Below, piece after piece: positions 1 to 6,363 of a stretch of 9,699 nucleotides of DNA. The stretch covers positions 1-9,699 of the forward strand of contig LJTS01000084.1 of NCBI GenBank assembly GCA_001304425.1, in the 5' to 3' direction. The position numbers were made by a program, and so were the translations under genes. Positions within the stretch are counted from its first letter, which is position 1. Every line of letters starts with the position of its first letter. This DNA comes from Betaproteobacteria bacterium SG8_40. Lineage in GTDB: Bacteria > Pseudomonadota > Gammaproteobacteria > Burkholderiales > Eutrophovitaceae. Below the pieces are notes generated by a model. The model saw nothing but the letters and a program-made list of their open reading frames with translations, was not told the DNA's origin and ran no database searches.

Positions 1-217
1 TCTGGATATGGTGCATCGCGTCAAGGCCGAGTTCATGGTGCCGACATTCGTCTATCAGGTTAGCGGCGAGTTTGCGATGCTCAATGCCGCCTTCCAGAAC
101 GGCTGGCTTGATGAGAGCCGGTGCGTACTCGAGTCCTTATTGGCTTTCAAGCGCGCGGGGGCGGATGCGGTGTTGACCTATTTTGCGCTGGATGCTGCCG
201 AGCAGCTTCGCGGGTAG
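1..217 (+). CDS. hemB: Porphobilinogen synthase (delta-aminolevulinic acid dehydratase), C-terminal fragment
   Basis: This is the last 71 codons of a gene entering from the left; the frame begins at base 2 and ends at the TAG at 215-217. The family condenses two 5-aminolevulinate molecules into porphobilinogen, an early cytoplasmic step of tetrapyrrole (haem) synthesis. The visible part has the HemB C-terminal hallmarks: VYQVSGEFAML, matching the AYQVSGEYAM block whose Ser contacts substrate, then VLESLLAFKRAGAD, and the terminal TYFALDAAEQL, whose Tyr-Phe-Ala segment lines the active site. The natural C-terminus is present, with no frameshift. The catalytic lysines and metal-binding residues lie upstream of the window, so the metal class cannot be judged. 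It converges with the minus-strand gene ending at 341. The family call is firm from the motifs; activity is inferred. Confidence 0.95.
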   Translation, partial: LDMVHRVKAEFMVPTFVYQVSGEFAMLNAAFQNGWLDESRCVLESLLAFKRAGADAVLTYFALDAAEQLRG

Positions 218-231
218 CGGTGGATTTGCGA

Positions 232-255
232 CGGTTCCGGGCTGCGCGGGAACCG
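232..255. repeat. Small inverted repeat between convergent genes
   Basis: CGGTTCC (232-238) and GGAACCG (249-255) form a perfect 7-bp stem around a 10-base loop, 15 bases after the hemB stop and about 85 bases beyond the end of the minus-strand unit. Neither side has a T-run, so it is not a classical intrinsic terminator. It could help end transcription from either direction, or be chance. No other convincing signal was seen in the 123-base gap 218-340. Confidence 0.3.
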
Positions 256-340
256 ATGCAGCAATGTCCTGATGACGGGCTGACGGCTCATGACTGAAGC
301 GCGCGTAATGCCTACGCTTGCCCGTGGGCTCGCCTCGCGG

Positions 341-991
341 TCAGGTTGGCTGACCAGGCTCCTCGCCGTCGCTTCGCGATGCCGGTTTTTCCTGATCCTG
401 CATTGCCAGCACCGCTTTCAGCCCGGCATGGCGGAAAGGTCGGCCCTGCAGCGTGTTGCGCAAGCGCAACCGCAGATCAATACTTGCGAACACCGAGATA
501 CTGAAATCTGCATCGTCCGTAGTAATGGCGAAGACCGGGATGATGCATTGTTCGACGCCCCGGTAAACGCGTCTCTGCCGCGGGGTGTAATCGAGCCCGT
601 GGTTGAGCAGGAACAGCTCGACCTCCTTCGCGCTATCGGTAAACAAATGCAGGTCGATTTCGCAGTAGCGAGCCGCGCTGCCTTCGAGCACCGCGCCCGA
701 CAACTGCGGATTAAATCGTTGCAACTCGCGCATCATTTCCACGGCGCGCTTGCGAAGGTGTCCAAGCCTGAGTTCTTGCTCATCGGCTTGATACAGTTGC
801 TGGTAAGCGCCAAGCGCTGCCTCAACCTCCTCATTGGTGGGCAGGTTGCGGGTTTCCGGTGCGCCGATCTGGCGAGCGGCTTTTTTCTTGGCCAGCGCAA
901 AGTCGTGGATACCATCCACCGCAATCAGGCGCGCGGCGGCGTTCGCAATTCGCAAGCGGGTATGGCGGCCGGATGCGTTATCGCGGGGCAT
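341..991 (-). CDS. Uncharacterised protein with a possible degenerate nucleotidyltransferase signature, downstream of mrcA
   Basis: This 216-residue protein starts at the ATG at 991-989, 5 bases after the mrcA stop, and ends at the TGA at 343-341. An open frame continues upstream inside mrcA, but that part is an antisense-like Arg/Cys-rich shadow; the ATG starting MPRDNASGRH is the sensible start. A TTG at 1000 is an alternative, and neither has a clear Shine-Dalgarno. An N-terminal part (about 12-70) is rich in Ala, Lys and Arg, with DFALAKKKAARQIG at 30-43. A middle part has LEGSAARYCEIDLHLF (102-117) and then SAKEVELFLLNHG (120-132). The GS..ExD arrangement resembles the metal-binding motif of MNT-type nucleotidyltransferases, but GS-to-ExD spacing is only 5 residues. 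The tail from about 197 is polar. There is no signal peptide or membrane segment. I recall similar hypothetical proteins in beta- and gammaproteobacteria but cannot name the family; the function is unknown. It is probably cotranscribed with mrcA. Confidence 0.8.
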   Translation of the reverse strand: MPRDNASGRHTRLRIANAAARLIAVDGIHDFALAKKKAARQIGAPETRNLPTNEEVEAALGAYQQLYQADEQELRLGHLRKRAVEMMRELQRFNPQLSGAVLEGSAARYCEIDLHLFTDSAKEVELFLLNHGLDYTPRQRRVYRGVEQCIIPVFAITTDDADFSISVFASIDLRLRLRNTLQGRPFRHAGLKAVLAMQDQEKPASRSDGEEPGQPT

Positions 992-996
992 GCGAA

Positions 997-3351
997 TCAA
1001 TACAACTGATCGCTGATTTCCTCGTTCGATCTTGGCGGCCGCGCACCAAACATAAAGCTTGAACCCGGTTCCGGCGGCACATTTTCGTGATAGAAATACT
1101 CGATCATCTGGTTTGATGCACTTGGATCGCGCAACCCCGTCTCCGGGTTGATTGCGGCGGCGACGACACCTTCCGGAGCAATCGGCAGTTCTTCGGGTTG
1201 ATCCTTGAGCGCGGTCGCCATGTAGGTCATCCACATCGGCAAAGCTGTCTTGGAGCCTGTTTCGAATTCGCCGAGTGAGCTTGGAATGTCATGCCCCACC
1301 CAGGCTACCCCGACAAGATGGCGTTGAAAGCCTGCAAACCAGGCGTCCACCTGGTCATTGGTCGTTCCGGTCTTGCCGGCGAGGTCCACACGCCCGAGTG
1401 ACATCGCTCGGGCTCCGGTTCCCCCGCGGATGACGTCCTGCATCATGTTGAACATGATGAATGCGTTTCTGGGATCGATGACACGCTCGGCATTCTCACC
1501 GGCAATCAGCGGCGCTGCGGACCCGAGAATATTTCCTTGCCGGTCTTCGATGCGCTCTATGAAATAAGGTGTGACGTGGTAACCGCCGTTTGCGAATACC
1601 GCATAACCCATTGCAAGCTCCAGCGGCGTCACTGATCCGGCGCCGAGGGCCATCGTCAGATACGCCGGGTGCCGGCGTTTGTCGAACCCGAATCGGCTGA
1701 CATATTCCTGCGCGTATCGGGGCGTGATGGCTTGCAGAATGCGGATGGAGACCAGATTCTTCGATTTGGTCAACGCGGTGCGCATTCGCACTGGTCCGGC
1801 AAAGCTGCCGTCAAAATTCTTCGGCTCCCACGGGATTGCACCGGTCTCGCTGGCGTCGATAACAATCGGCGCATCGTTGATTATGGTGGCCGGCGTAAAG
1901 CCCTTTTCCAGCGCTGCCGAGTAGATGAATGGCTTGAAGCTTGAACCGGGCTGCCGTCTCGCCTGGGTGGCATGGTTGAACTTGTTGCGATCGAAATCAA
2001 AACCGCCGACCAGCGACCGTATCGCGCCATTATCGGCATCGAGCGATACGAAGGCGCCTTCGACCGTTGGCAACTGGGTGACGCTCCAGCCGGCTTTCCT
2101 GTCGTTTCTCACCCGAATCAGTGCCCCGCGCTTGACTTTTGTCTTTGGCGGCGATGCCTTGCCGATCATCGGTTCTGCAAATGCCAGCCCGTCGCCTACG
2201 ATAGTGACGCGTTCGCCCCCTTTTCGATAGGCGCTCAGGGACTTATTGGAAATGTCCAGCACGATCGCAGGAAAAATGTCATCGCTCTCCGATTCGTCCT
2301 GCAGGGCGTCTTCCAGCTGCTCGTCAGAGACGTCTTTCGGAAGGTCGAAGTAACCTTCGGCACCGCGGTAACCCTGTCGCTCGTCGTATTCGAGCAAACC
2401 CCTCCGCAATGCAGCATATGCAGCGTCCTGATGGCTTTTCGAAAGCGTGGTAAAGACGCGAAATCCCCGCGTGTAGGAGTCTTCTTTATAGGCGTCGAAA
2501 ATCGCTTGCCGCACCATTTCGGCGAAATGCTCGGCCCGGGTAGCGAAACCGGTGCTCTGTGCCGCGATGATGGTTGGCTCTTCTTCCGCCACCTTGAATT
2601 GCTCTGCGTCGATCTGTCCCAGTTCGAGCATGCGTCGCAGGACATAGTGCTGGCGCTGTTTTGCTCTCGACATGTTTGCAACCGGGTTGTAGCGCGACGG
2701 TGCTTTCGGCAGCCCTGCCAGCATGGCGATCTCGGCAATGCTGGCATCGGCCAGCGGCTTGCCGAAATAGACCAGGGAAGCGGCGCCGAACCCGTAGGCT
2801 CGTTGGCCGAGATAGATCTGGTTGATATAGACCTCGAGAATCTGGTCCTTGCTCAGATTGCGCTCGATCTTGAACGCAAGCAGCGCCTCGTTGAATTTGC
2901 GTGTGAGGGTTTTCTCGGATGTAAGAAAGAAGTTTCTCGCGACCTGCATGGTGATCGTGCTGGCGCCCTGTCGGGCGCTGCCGGCGGCGAAATTGGCCAA
3001 TGCAGCCCGGATCACACCGATGTAGTCAACACCGCCATGCTCGTAGAACCGCTCGTCCTCGGCGGCAATGATTGCCTGTTTGAGCTTCTCGGGCGTGTCC
3101 TCGATCTTTACGTAGGCGCGGCGTTCTTCACCGAATTCGCCGATCAACTCGCCTTCCCGGCTGTAAATCTGCAGCGGGATCTTGGGTTGATAGGCGGCGA
3201 GGGCCTCGATAGACGGCAGCCGCGGATAGGCAATAACTGCCGCATAACCGAGCAGCAGGAATGCGGCAAGGCCGAGGGCGGAAAGCACAATCAAGGGGTA
3301 GAACCACCGGCGAGAGATCATTTCAATTTGCGGGGAGCGAGAACGCGCCAT
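997..3351 (-). CDS. mrcA: Class A penicillin-binding protein 1A (bifunctional peptidoglycan glycosyltransferase / DD-transpeptidase)
   Basis: The enzyme polymerises lipid II into glycan strands and cross-links the stem peptides on the periplasmic face of the inner membrane. From the ATG at 3351 the protein is 784 residues, close to PonA of Pseudomonas (822) and shorter than E. coli MrcA (850). It has a short basic cytoplasmic tail, one membrane anchor (about 18-42), then a GT51 domain. That domain shows EDERFYEHGGVD (98-109, catalytic Glu98), QGASTITMQVARN (128-140), RKFNEALLAFKIE and KDQILEVYINQIYLG. An OB-like linker domain with an acidic stretch (about 340-360) follows. The transpeptidase has SSFK (470-473, nucleophile Ser470), SKN (530-532) and KTGT (660-663), so both activities look intact. 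The first open codon is a TTG at 3360 and a further ATG is at 3321; none has a strong Shine-Dalgarno, so the start is uncertain by up to 13 residues. The gene is divergent from pilM and is also called ponA. Confidence 0.96.
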   Translation of the reverse strand: MARSRSPQIEMISRRWFYPLIVLSALGLAAFLLLGYAAVIAYPRLPSIEALAAYQPKIPLQIYSREGELIGEFGEERRAYVKIEDTPEKLKQAIIAAEDERFYEHGGVDYIGVIRAALANFAAGSARQGASTITMQVARNFFLTSEKTLTRKFNEALLAFKIERNLSKDQILEVYINQIYLGQRAYGFGAASLVYFGKPLADASIAEIAMLAGLPKAPSRYNPVANMSRAKQRQHYVLRRMLELGQIDAEQFKVAEEEPTIIAAQSTGFATRAEHFAEMVRQAIFDAYKEDSYTRGFRVFTTLSKSHQDAAYAALRRGLLEYDERQGYRGAEGYFDLPKDVSDEQLEDALQDESESDDIFPAIVLDISNKSLSAYRKGGERVTIVGDGLAFAEPMIGKASPPKTKVKRGALIRVRNDRKAGWSVTQLPTVEGAFVSLDADNGAIRSLVGGFDFDRNKFNHATQARRQPGSSFKPFIYSAALEKGFTPATIINDAPIVIDASETGAIPWEPKNFDGSFAGPVRMRTALTKSKNLVSIRILQAITPRYAQEYVSRFGFDKRRHPAYLTMALGAGSVTPLELAMGYAVFANGGYHVTPYFIERIEDRQGNILGSAAPLIAGENAERVIDPRNAFIMFNMMQDVIRGGTGARAMSLGRVDLAGKTGTTNDQVDAWFAGFQRHLVGVAWVGHDIPSSLGEFETGSKTALPMWMTYMATALKDQPEELPIAPEGVVAAAINPETGLRDPSASNQMIEYFYHENVPPEPGSSFMFGARPPRSNEEISDQLY

Positions 3352-3368
3352 CGATTTCAATGGGACCC

Positions 3369-3374
3369 ATTATA
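3369..3374 (-). promoter_or_regulatory. Candidate -10 element for mrcA
   Basis: The minus strand reads TATATATAATGGG here, containing a perfect TATAAT at 3374-3369. Initiation 6-8 bases downstream would start the mRNA near 3362, just ahead of the mrcA start candidates (TTG 3360, ATG 3351, ATG 3321). No convincing -35 lies 16-18 bases upstream, where the strand reads approximately CCCTCG. The promoter may be weak or activator-dependent. The very short predicted leader would suit the ATG at 3351 or the one at 3321. Confidence 0.4.
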
Positions 3375-3423
3375 TATAGCTGCCGCAAAGTCGAGGGCGG
3401 CGAAGGCAGCCTTTTTGCTTTAC

Positions 3424-3452
3424 TTGCAAGAGAGTTGTTGCTAGGGTTTAAT
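3424..3452 (+). promoter_or_regulatory. Candidate sigma70-type promoter of the pilMNOPQ operon
   Basis: A -35-like TTGCAA (3424-3429, 4 of 6 consensus bases) and a -10-like TTTAAT (3447-3452, 5 of 6) are separated by exactly 17 bases. Initiation would fall near 3459, giving a leader of about 25 bases before the pilM ATG at 3485. This is the best promoter match seen in the AT-richer divergent region 3352-3484. It is a match by eye and not proof of use. Confidence 0.5.
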
Positions 3453-3484
3453 GTAAATTATGCGCACTTGTGCCTAAAGGGCCT

Positions 3485-4591
3485 ATGTTCAAAGGAAAAT
3501 TTCAGTTTAACACCGAGTTCTTAACTAACTTGGTGAAGCCCAAGACGCCGCCGCTGATCGGGGTGGATATCAGCTCCTCGTCGGTCAAAATGGTCGAGTT
3601 GTCGGGCACCGGCAAGGGGGCCTATAGGCTCGAACGGTACACCATCGAGTCGTTGCCGCATGAGGCCGTGGTCGACGGGAACATCATGAATCTCGAGCAA
3701 GTCGGCGATGCGGTCCTGCGCTGCTGGAAGCGTTTGGGAACGCGGATCAAGACGCTCGCCATGGCCGTGCCCTCCGCCGCTGTCATCACCAAGAAGATCG
3801 TGCTCGATGCCGGCCAGACCGAAGACGAAATGGAAGGCCAGGTCGAGGCTGAAGCCAACCAGTACATCCCGTTCGCGCTGGAAGAGGTTGACCTGGATTT
3901 TCAGGTACTTGGGCCGGATCCGGAAAATCCCGAGCAGGTCGAGGTCATGCTGGCTGCCGCCCGCAAGGAAAAGGTGGAAGACCGCGTTGCGGTTGCCGAA
4001 ACCGTAGGCCTCAAGACAGTTGTCATGGACATCGATTCGTTTGCGGCGCAGAACGCGCTTGAATTGATGACGGCCGAACTGCCGGACGCCGGTCGTGACC
4101 AGACCATCGCCCTGGTTGACATCGGCGCATCGATCATGAACGTCAATGTCCTGCTGAACAACCAGTCGGTCTACATGCGTGAGCAGCCCTTCGGGGGGCT
4201 TCAGCTCACACAGGAAATCATGCGCACTTTCGGGCTTTCCATGGAAGAAGCCGATGCGGCCAAGCGAAACGGCAACCTTCCGGAGAATTACCAGAGCGAT
4301 GTGCTCGGCCCGTTCATGGACACGCTGGCGCTTGAAGTGGTTCGCGCCCTGCAGTTTTTCTTCACTTCGACGGCATACAGTCAGGTGGACCACCTGTACC
4401 TGTCCGGCGGTACGGCCAGTATTCCGGATCTTGCGGAAGTGGTCGCCGAACGTACCCAGGTCAACACCTTGATAGCCAATCCATTTGCCGGCATGGAACT
4501 GCCCGGCCGCATCAAACAAGGCCAGCTTCTGGTTGACGCCCCTTCATTATTGGTGAGTTGTGGACTGGCGTTGCGGAGGTTCGACGCATGA
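3485..4591 (+). CDS. pilM: Type IV pilus inner-membrane platform protein PilM (actin-like ATPase fold)
   Basis: PilM is a cytoplasmic FtsA/actin-like protein that binds the N-terminal peptide of PilN and couples the PilNOP alignment complex to the pilus motor. The protein has 368 residues, similar to the family (about 350). Nucleotide-binding motifs are visible: phosphate-1 GVDISSSSVK (26-35), phosphate-2 LVDIGASIMNV (210-220), and an adenosine-type YLSGGTASIPDL (305-316). There is no signal peptide or membrane span. The ATG at 3485 is preferred because AAAGGG (3476-3481) lies just upstream, though with a short 3-base spacer; a GTG at 3470 would add five residues but has no ribosome-binding site. 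It is the first gene of the operon, and its TGA overlaps the pilN ATG. In enterics the equivalent position is hofM. Confidence 0.96.
   Translation: MFKGKFQFNTEFLTNLVKPKTPPLIGVDISSSSVKMVELSGTGKGAYRLERYTIESLPHEAVVDGNIMNLEQVGDAVLRCWKRLGTRIKTLAMAVPSAAVITKKIVLDAGQTEDEMEGQVEAEANQYIPFALEEVDLDFQVLGPDPENPEQVEVMLAAARKEKVEDRVAVAETVGLKTVVMDIDSFAAQNALELMTAELPDAGRDQTIALVDIGASIMNVNVLLNNQSVYMREQPFGGLQLTQEIMRTFGLSMEEADAAKRNGNLPENYQSDVLGPFMDTLALEVVRALQFFFTSTAYSQVDHLYLSGGTASIPDLAEVVAERTQVNTLIANPFAGMELPGRIKQGQLLVDAPSLLVSCGLALRRFDA
4575..4579 (+). promoter_or_regulatory. Ribosome-binding site fixing the pilN start
   Basis: GGAGG sits 8 bases before the ATG at 4588, inside the last codons of pilM. It supports that ATG over an upstream in-frame TTG at 4558 that would add ten unrelated residues ahead of the conserved MIPINLLPYR. 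Confidence 0.8.
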
Positions 4592-5178
4592 TACCTATTA
4601 ACCTACTGCCCTACCGGGCGGAGCGACGCAAGCAGCTGCAGAAGCAGTTCATCACGCTTGCCGCTTTGACGGCGTTGATCGGCGGTATCGTCTGGTTCCT
4701 TGGCCATTCATTTCTCGAAGGCCGGATCAACAACCAGAATCAGCGAAACACGTTCCTTGAAACCAAGATCTCGGAACTCGACAAGAAGATTGCCGAGATC
4801 AAGAAGCTCAAAGACCAGACGCAGGCGTTGCTGGCGCGAAAGCGCGTCGTCGAAACCCTGCAAAGTAACCGGACGGAAAGTGTGCGGCTGCTCGACCAGC
4901 TGGTGCGCCAGTTGCCTGAAGGCGTGTATCTCAAGTCGATCAAGCAAACGGGTCAAGACGTCAGCGTGGTCGGCTTTGCAACGTCCAATGCGAGGGTGTC
5001 GACCCTGATGCGCAACTTCGATGCGTCGCCTTGGCTCGAGGACCCGAAGCTGGTTCAGATCAAGGCCGCCAAAGTCGGCAACGTCACCCTCAATGAATTC
5101 AGCTTGACCGTACAGTTGTCCCGCCCCGAAGAAGAAAGTGCTTCGGCTTCAGGCGGTGCCGGGCGCAAAAAGTCATAA
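4588..5178 (+). CDS. pilN: Type IV pilus inner-membrane assembly protein PilN
   Basis: PilN is a bitopic inner-membrane protein. Its cytoplasmic N-terminus docks in the PilM groove and its periplasmic part pairs with PilO. The 196-residue protein begins MIPINLLPYRAERR; INLLPYR (4-10) is the known PilM-binding motif. A membrane segment covers about 22-40 (ITLAALTALIGGIVWFLG). A charged, heptad-like coiled-coil stretch rich in Lys, Glu and Leu follows (about 43-90), then a small ferredoxin-like periplasmic domain (about 95-178) with LVRQLPEGVYLKSI, and a Ser/Ala/Gly-rich tail ending in basic residues. Start and stop overlap pilM by 4 bases (ATGA), which suggests translational coupling. Length is normal for the family and no defects are seen. 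Confidence 0.95.
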   Translation: MIPINLLPYRAERRKQLQKQFITLAALTALIGGIVWFLGHSFLEGRINNQNQRNTFLETKISELDKKIAEIKKLKDQTQALLARKRVVETLQSNRTESVRLLDQLVRQLPEGVYLKSIKQTGQDVSVVGFATSNARVSTLMRNFDASPWLEDPKLVQIKAAKVGNVTLNEFSLTVQLSRPEEESASASGGAGRKKS

Positions 5179-5190
5179 GGCGCGACAGAT

Positions 5191-5823
5191 ATGACACTTG
5201 ACGATATCCGAAGACTGGATCCAAGCGAGATCGGATCCTGGCCGATCTTGCCAAAAATGGTTGCCTTGCTGATCCTGCTGGTCGCCGTGATCTTTGCTGG
5301 TTACTGGTTCGACTGGCGCAATCAGGTTCAGGAACTCGATGCGGCACGCCAGAAGGAGCAGCAGCTAAGGACCGGTTTCCTTGCAAAGCAGAAGCAGGCG
5401 GTAAACCTGGACGCATATCGGGAGCAGCTGGCCACGATTGAGCAGGAGTTCGGCGAGATGCTCAAACAGTTGCCGAACAAGTCCGAGATGGAAGGTTTGT
5501 TGACCGACATCAACCAGGCAGGATTGGGCCGCGGGCTTCAGTTTGTCCTGTTCAAACCGGACCAGAGTGAAACCCGTTCCGAGTTCTATGCCGAGTTGCC
5601 GATCAGTATCAAACTCAAAGGCAACTATCACGACATGGGCGCGTTTGCCAGCGATGTCTCGCAGCTGCCGCGTATTGTCACGCTCAGCAACATCTCGCTC
5701 AAGCAGGAGAAAGGTGGCGGTCTGGAAATGGACGCAACTGCGCGCACGTACCGTTATCTCGACGAGGCCGAGATTGCTGCACAGCGTAAGGCGGCGCGCG
5801 CGGACAAGAAGGGACGTCGCTAG
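5191..5823 (+). CDS. pilO: Type IV pilus inner-membrane assembly protein PilO
   Basis: PilO pairs with PilN through its coiled coil and periplasmic domain, and the PilN-PilO complex binds PilP. The 210-residue protein has a short cytoplasmic N-terminus, a membrane segment at about 21-40 (PKMVALLILLVAVIFAGYWF), and a Gln/Glu/Lys-rich coiled coil at about 44-92. It then has the family-typical LKQLPNKSEMEGLLTDINQAG (91-111), a periplasmic alpha/beta domain with LPISIKLKGNYHDMGAF, and a basic C-terminal tail. The ATG at 5191 follows the pilN stop by 12 bases; a weak TAAGG formed with the pilN stop (5176-5180) lies 10 bases upstream. The first 60 coding bases contain a hairpin-capable segment, listed separately. 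The TAG stop overlaps the pilP GTG by one base. Confidence 0.95.
   Translation: MTLDDIRRLDPSEIGSWPILPKMVALLILLVAVIFAGYWFDWRNQVQELDAARQKEQQLRTGFLAKQKQAVNLDAYREQLATIEQEFGEMLKQLPNKSEMEGLLTDINQAGLGRGLQFVLFKPDQSETRSEFYAELPISIKLKGNYHDMGAFASDVSQLPRIVTLSNISLKQEKGGGLEMDATARTYRYLDEAEIAAQRKAARADKKGRR
5225..5251 (+). repeat. Hairpin-capable inverted repeat in the 5' coding region of pilO
   Basis: GCGAGATCGG (5225-5234) can pair with CCGATCTTGC (5242-5251) to give a 10-bp stem with one G-T wobble and a 7-base loop. It overlaps an alternative pairing between two GGATCC copies (5217-5222 and 5233-5238). It lies in codons 12-21 of pilO, so it could affect translation or be coincidental. Confidence 0.3.
5809..5814 (+). 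promoter_or_regulatory. Ribosome-binding site fixing the pilP GTG start
   Basis: AAGGGA lies 8 bases before the GTG at 5823, within the last pilO codons. It supports a GTG start that overlaps the pilO TAG by a single base and leaves a complete lipoprotein signal peptide. Confidence 0.7.
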
Positions 5824-6350
5824 TGAAACGGCAAATCGTTCTAACACTGAGCTGCGCCTGCGCTTTGCTCGTGGGCGGTTGTAGCAGCGGCGAATTCGAG
5901 GATCTCAACCGTTTCGTCGAAGAGTCCAAACAGGATCTGCGCGGGCGCGTGGAGCCTCTACCGGAGATCAAGCAGTTCGAGGCATTTGCCTACAGCGCCT
6001 TCGACCTGTCAGACCCGTTCCGGCCCAGGGATACGGATGTTGCCGGACAAGCTCCGGCCGGTGGCGGTCCTGCGCCGGACATGAACCGGCGCAAGGAAAC
6101 GCTGGAAGCGTTTCCGCTCGAGAGCCTGAAGATGGTCGGGACGCTCGAGCAGAAACGCATCCGTTATGCCTTGATCAGGACGCCGGACAAGAATCTTTAC
6201 AGGGCCAAGGTCGGAAATTACATGGGCCAGAATTTTGGAATCGTGACGGCGATCAGCGAAACCACGATATCGCTGAAAGAGGTTATCCAGGATCCGGCTA
6301 ACGGCGGCTGGAACGAACGTACCGCCAGCCTGCAATTGCTGGAGCAATAG
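5823..6350 (+). CDS. pilP: Type IV pilus inner-membrane lipoprotein PilP
   Basis: PilP is a periplasmic lipoprotein that bridges the inner-membrane PilNO complex and the PilQ secretin. The 175-residue protein starts at GTG 5823 with KRQ, a hydrophobic core, and a lipobox LVGGC with the lipidated Cys at 20. Gly at -2 is slightly unusual but tolerated, and Ser-Ser follows the Cys. The flexible linker contains FEAFAYSAFDLSDPFRPR (52-69), where the Y...DPF pattern is typical of PilP, and a Gly/Ala/Pro-rich stretch (75-85). The compact beta-rich C-terminal domain (about 93-173) has LEAFPLESLKMVGTL (94-108), RYALIRTPDKNLYRAKVGNYMG and a final SLQLLEQ. It is the fourth gene of the operon; pilQ starts 7 to 13 bases after its stop, depending on the start chosen. 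Confidence 0.95.
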   Translation: MKRQIVLTLSCACALLVGGCSSGEFEDLNRFVEESKQDLRGRVEPLPEIKQFEAFAYSAFDLSDPFRPRDTDVAGQAPAGGGPAPDMNRRKETLEAFPLESLKMVGTLEQKRIRYALIRTPDKNLYRAKVGNYMGQNFGIVTAISETTISLKEVIQDPANGGWNERTASLQLLEQ

Positions 6351-6353
6351 GAG
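6349..6353 (+). promoter_or_regulatory. Ribosome-binding site of pilQ
   Basis: AGGAG, overlapping the pilP stop codon, lies 10 bases before the ATG at 6364 but only 4 bases before the in-frame GTG at 6358. The spacing favours the ATG. Confidence 0.65.
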
Positions 6354-6363
6354 CAAAGTGAAT

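Noticed and set aside
290..1009. Plus-strand open frame of 239 codons opposite the gene at 341-991
   Set aside because: The minus-strand frame has a coherent protein-like core and abuts mrcA as an operon partner. The plus frame has scattered Cys, Arg and Gln and no domain.
997..3360. TTG at 3360 as the mrcA start
   Set aside because: It would add only three residues, is a rarer codon, and has no Shine-Dalgarno. The ATG at 3351 is the simpler choice, though the alternatives cannot be excluded.
1972..3444. Long plus-strand open frame (490 codons) antisense to mrcA
   Set aside because: It lies opposite a gene with intact GT51 and transpeptidase motifs. Its translation has no recognisable domain, and long antisense frames are expected in GC-biased coding DNA.
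3521..4519. Minus-strand open frame of 332 codons inside pilM
   Set aside because: PilM has all three nucleotide-binding motifs in the plus frame. The reverse frame is His/Arg/Asp-rich and unrecognisable.
5126..5146. CCGAAG...CTTCGG inverted repeat near the end of pilN
   Set aside because: It has only a 6-bp stem with a 9-base loop inside coding sequence and no T-run, so it is easily explained by chance.
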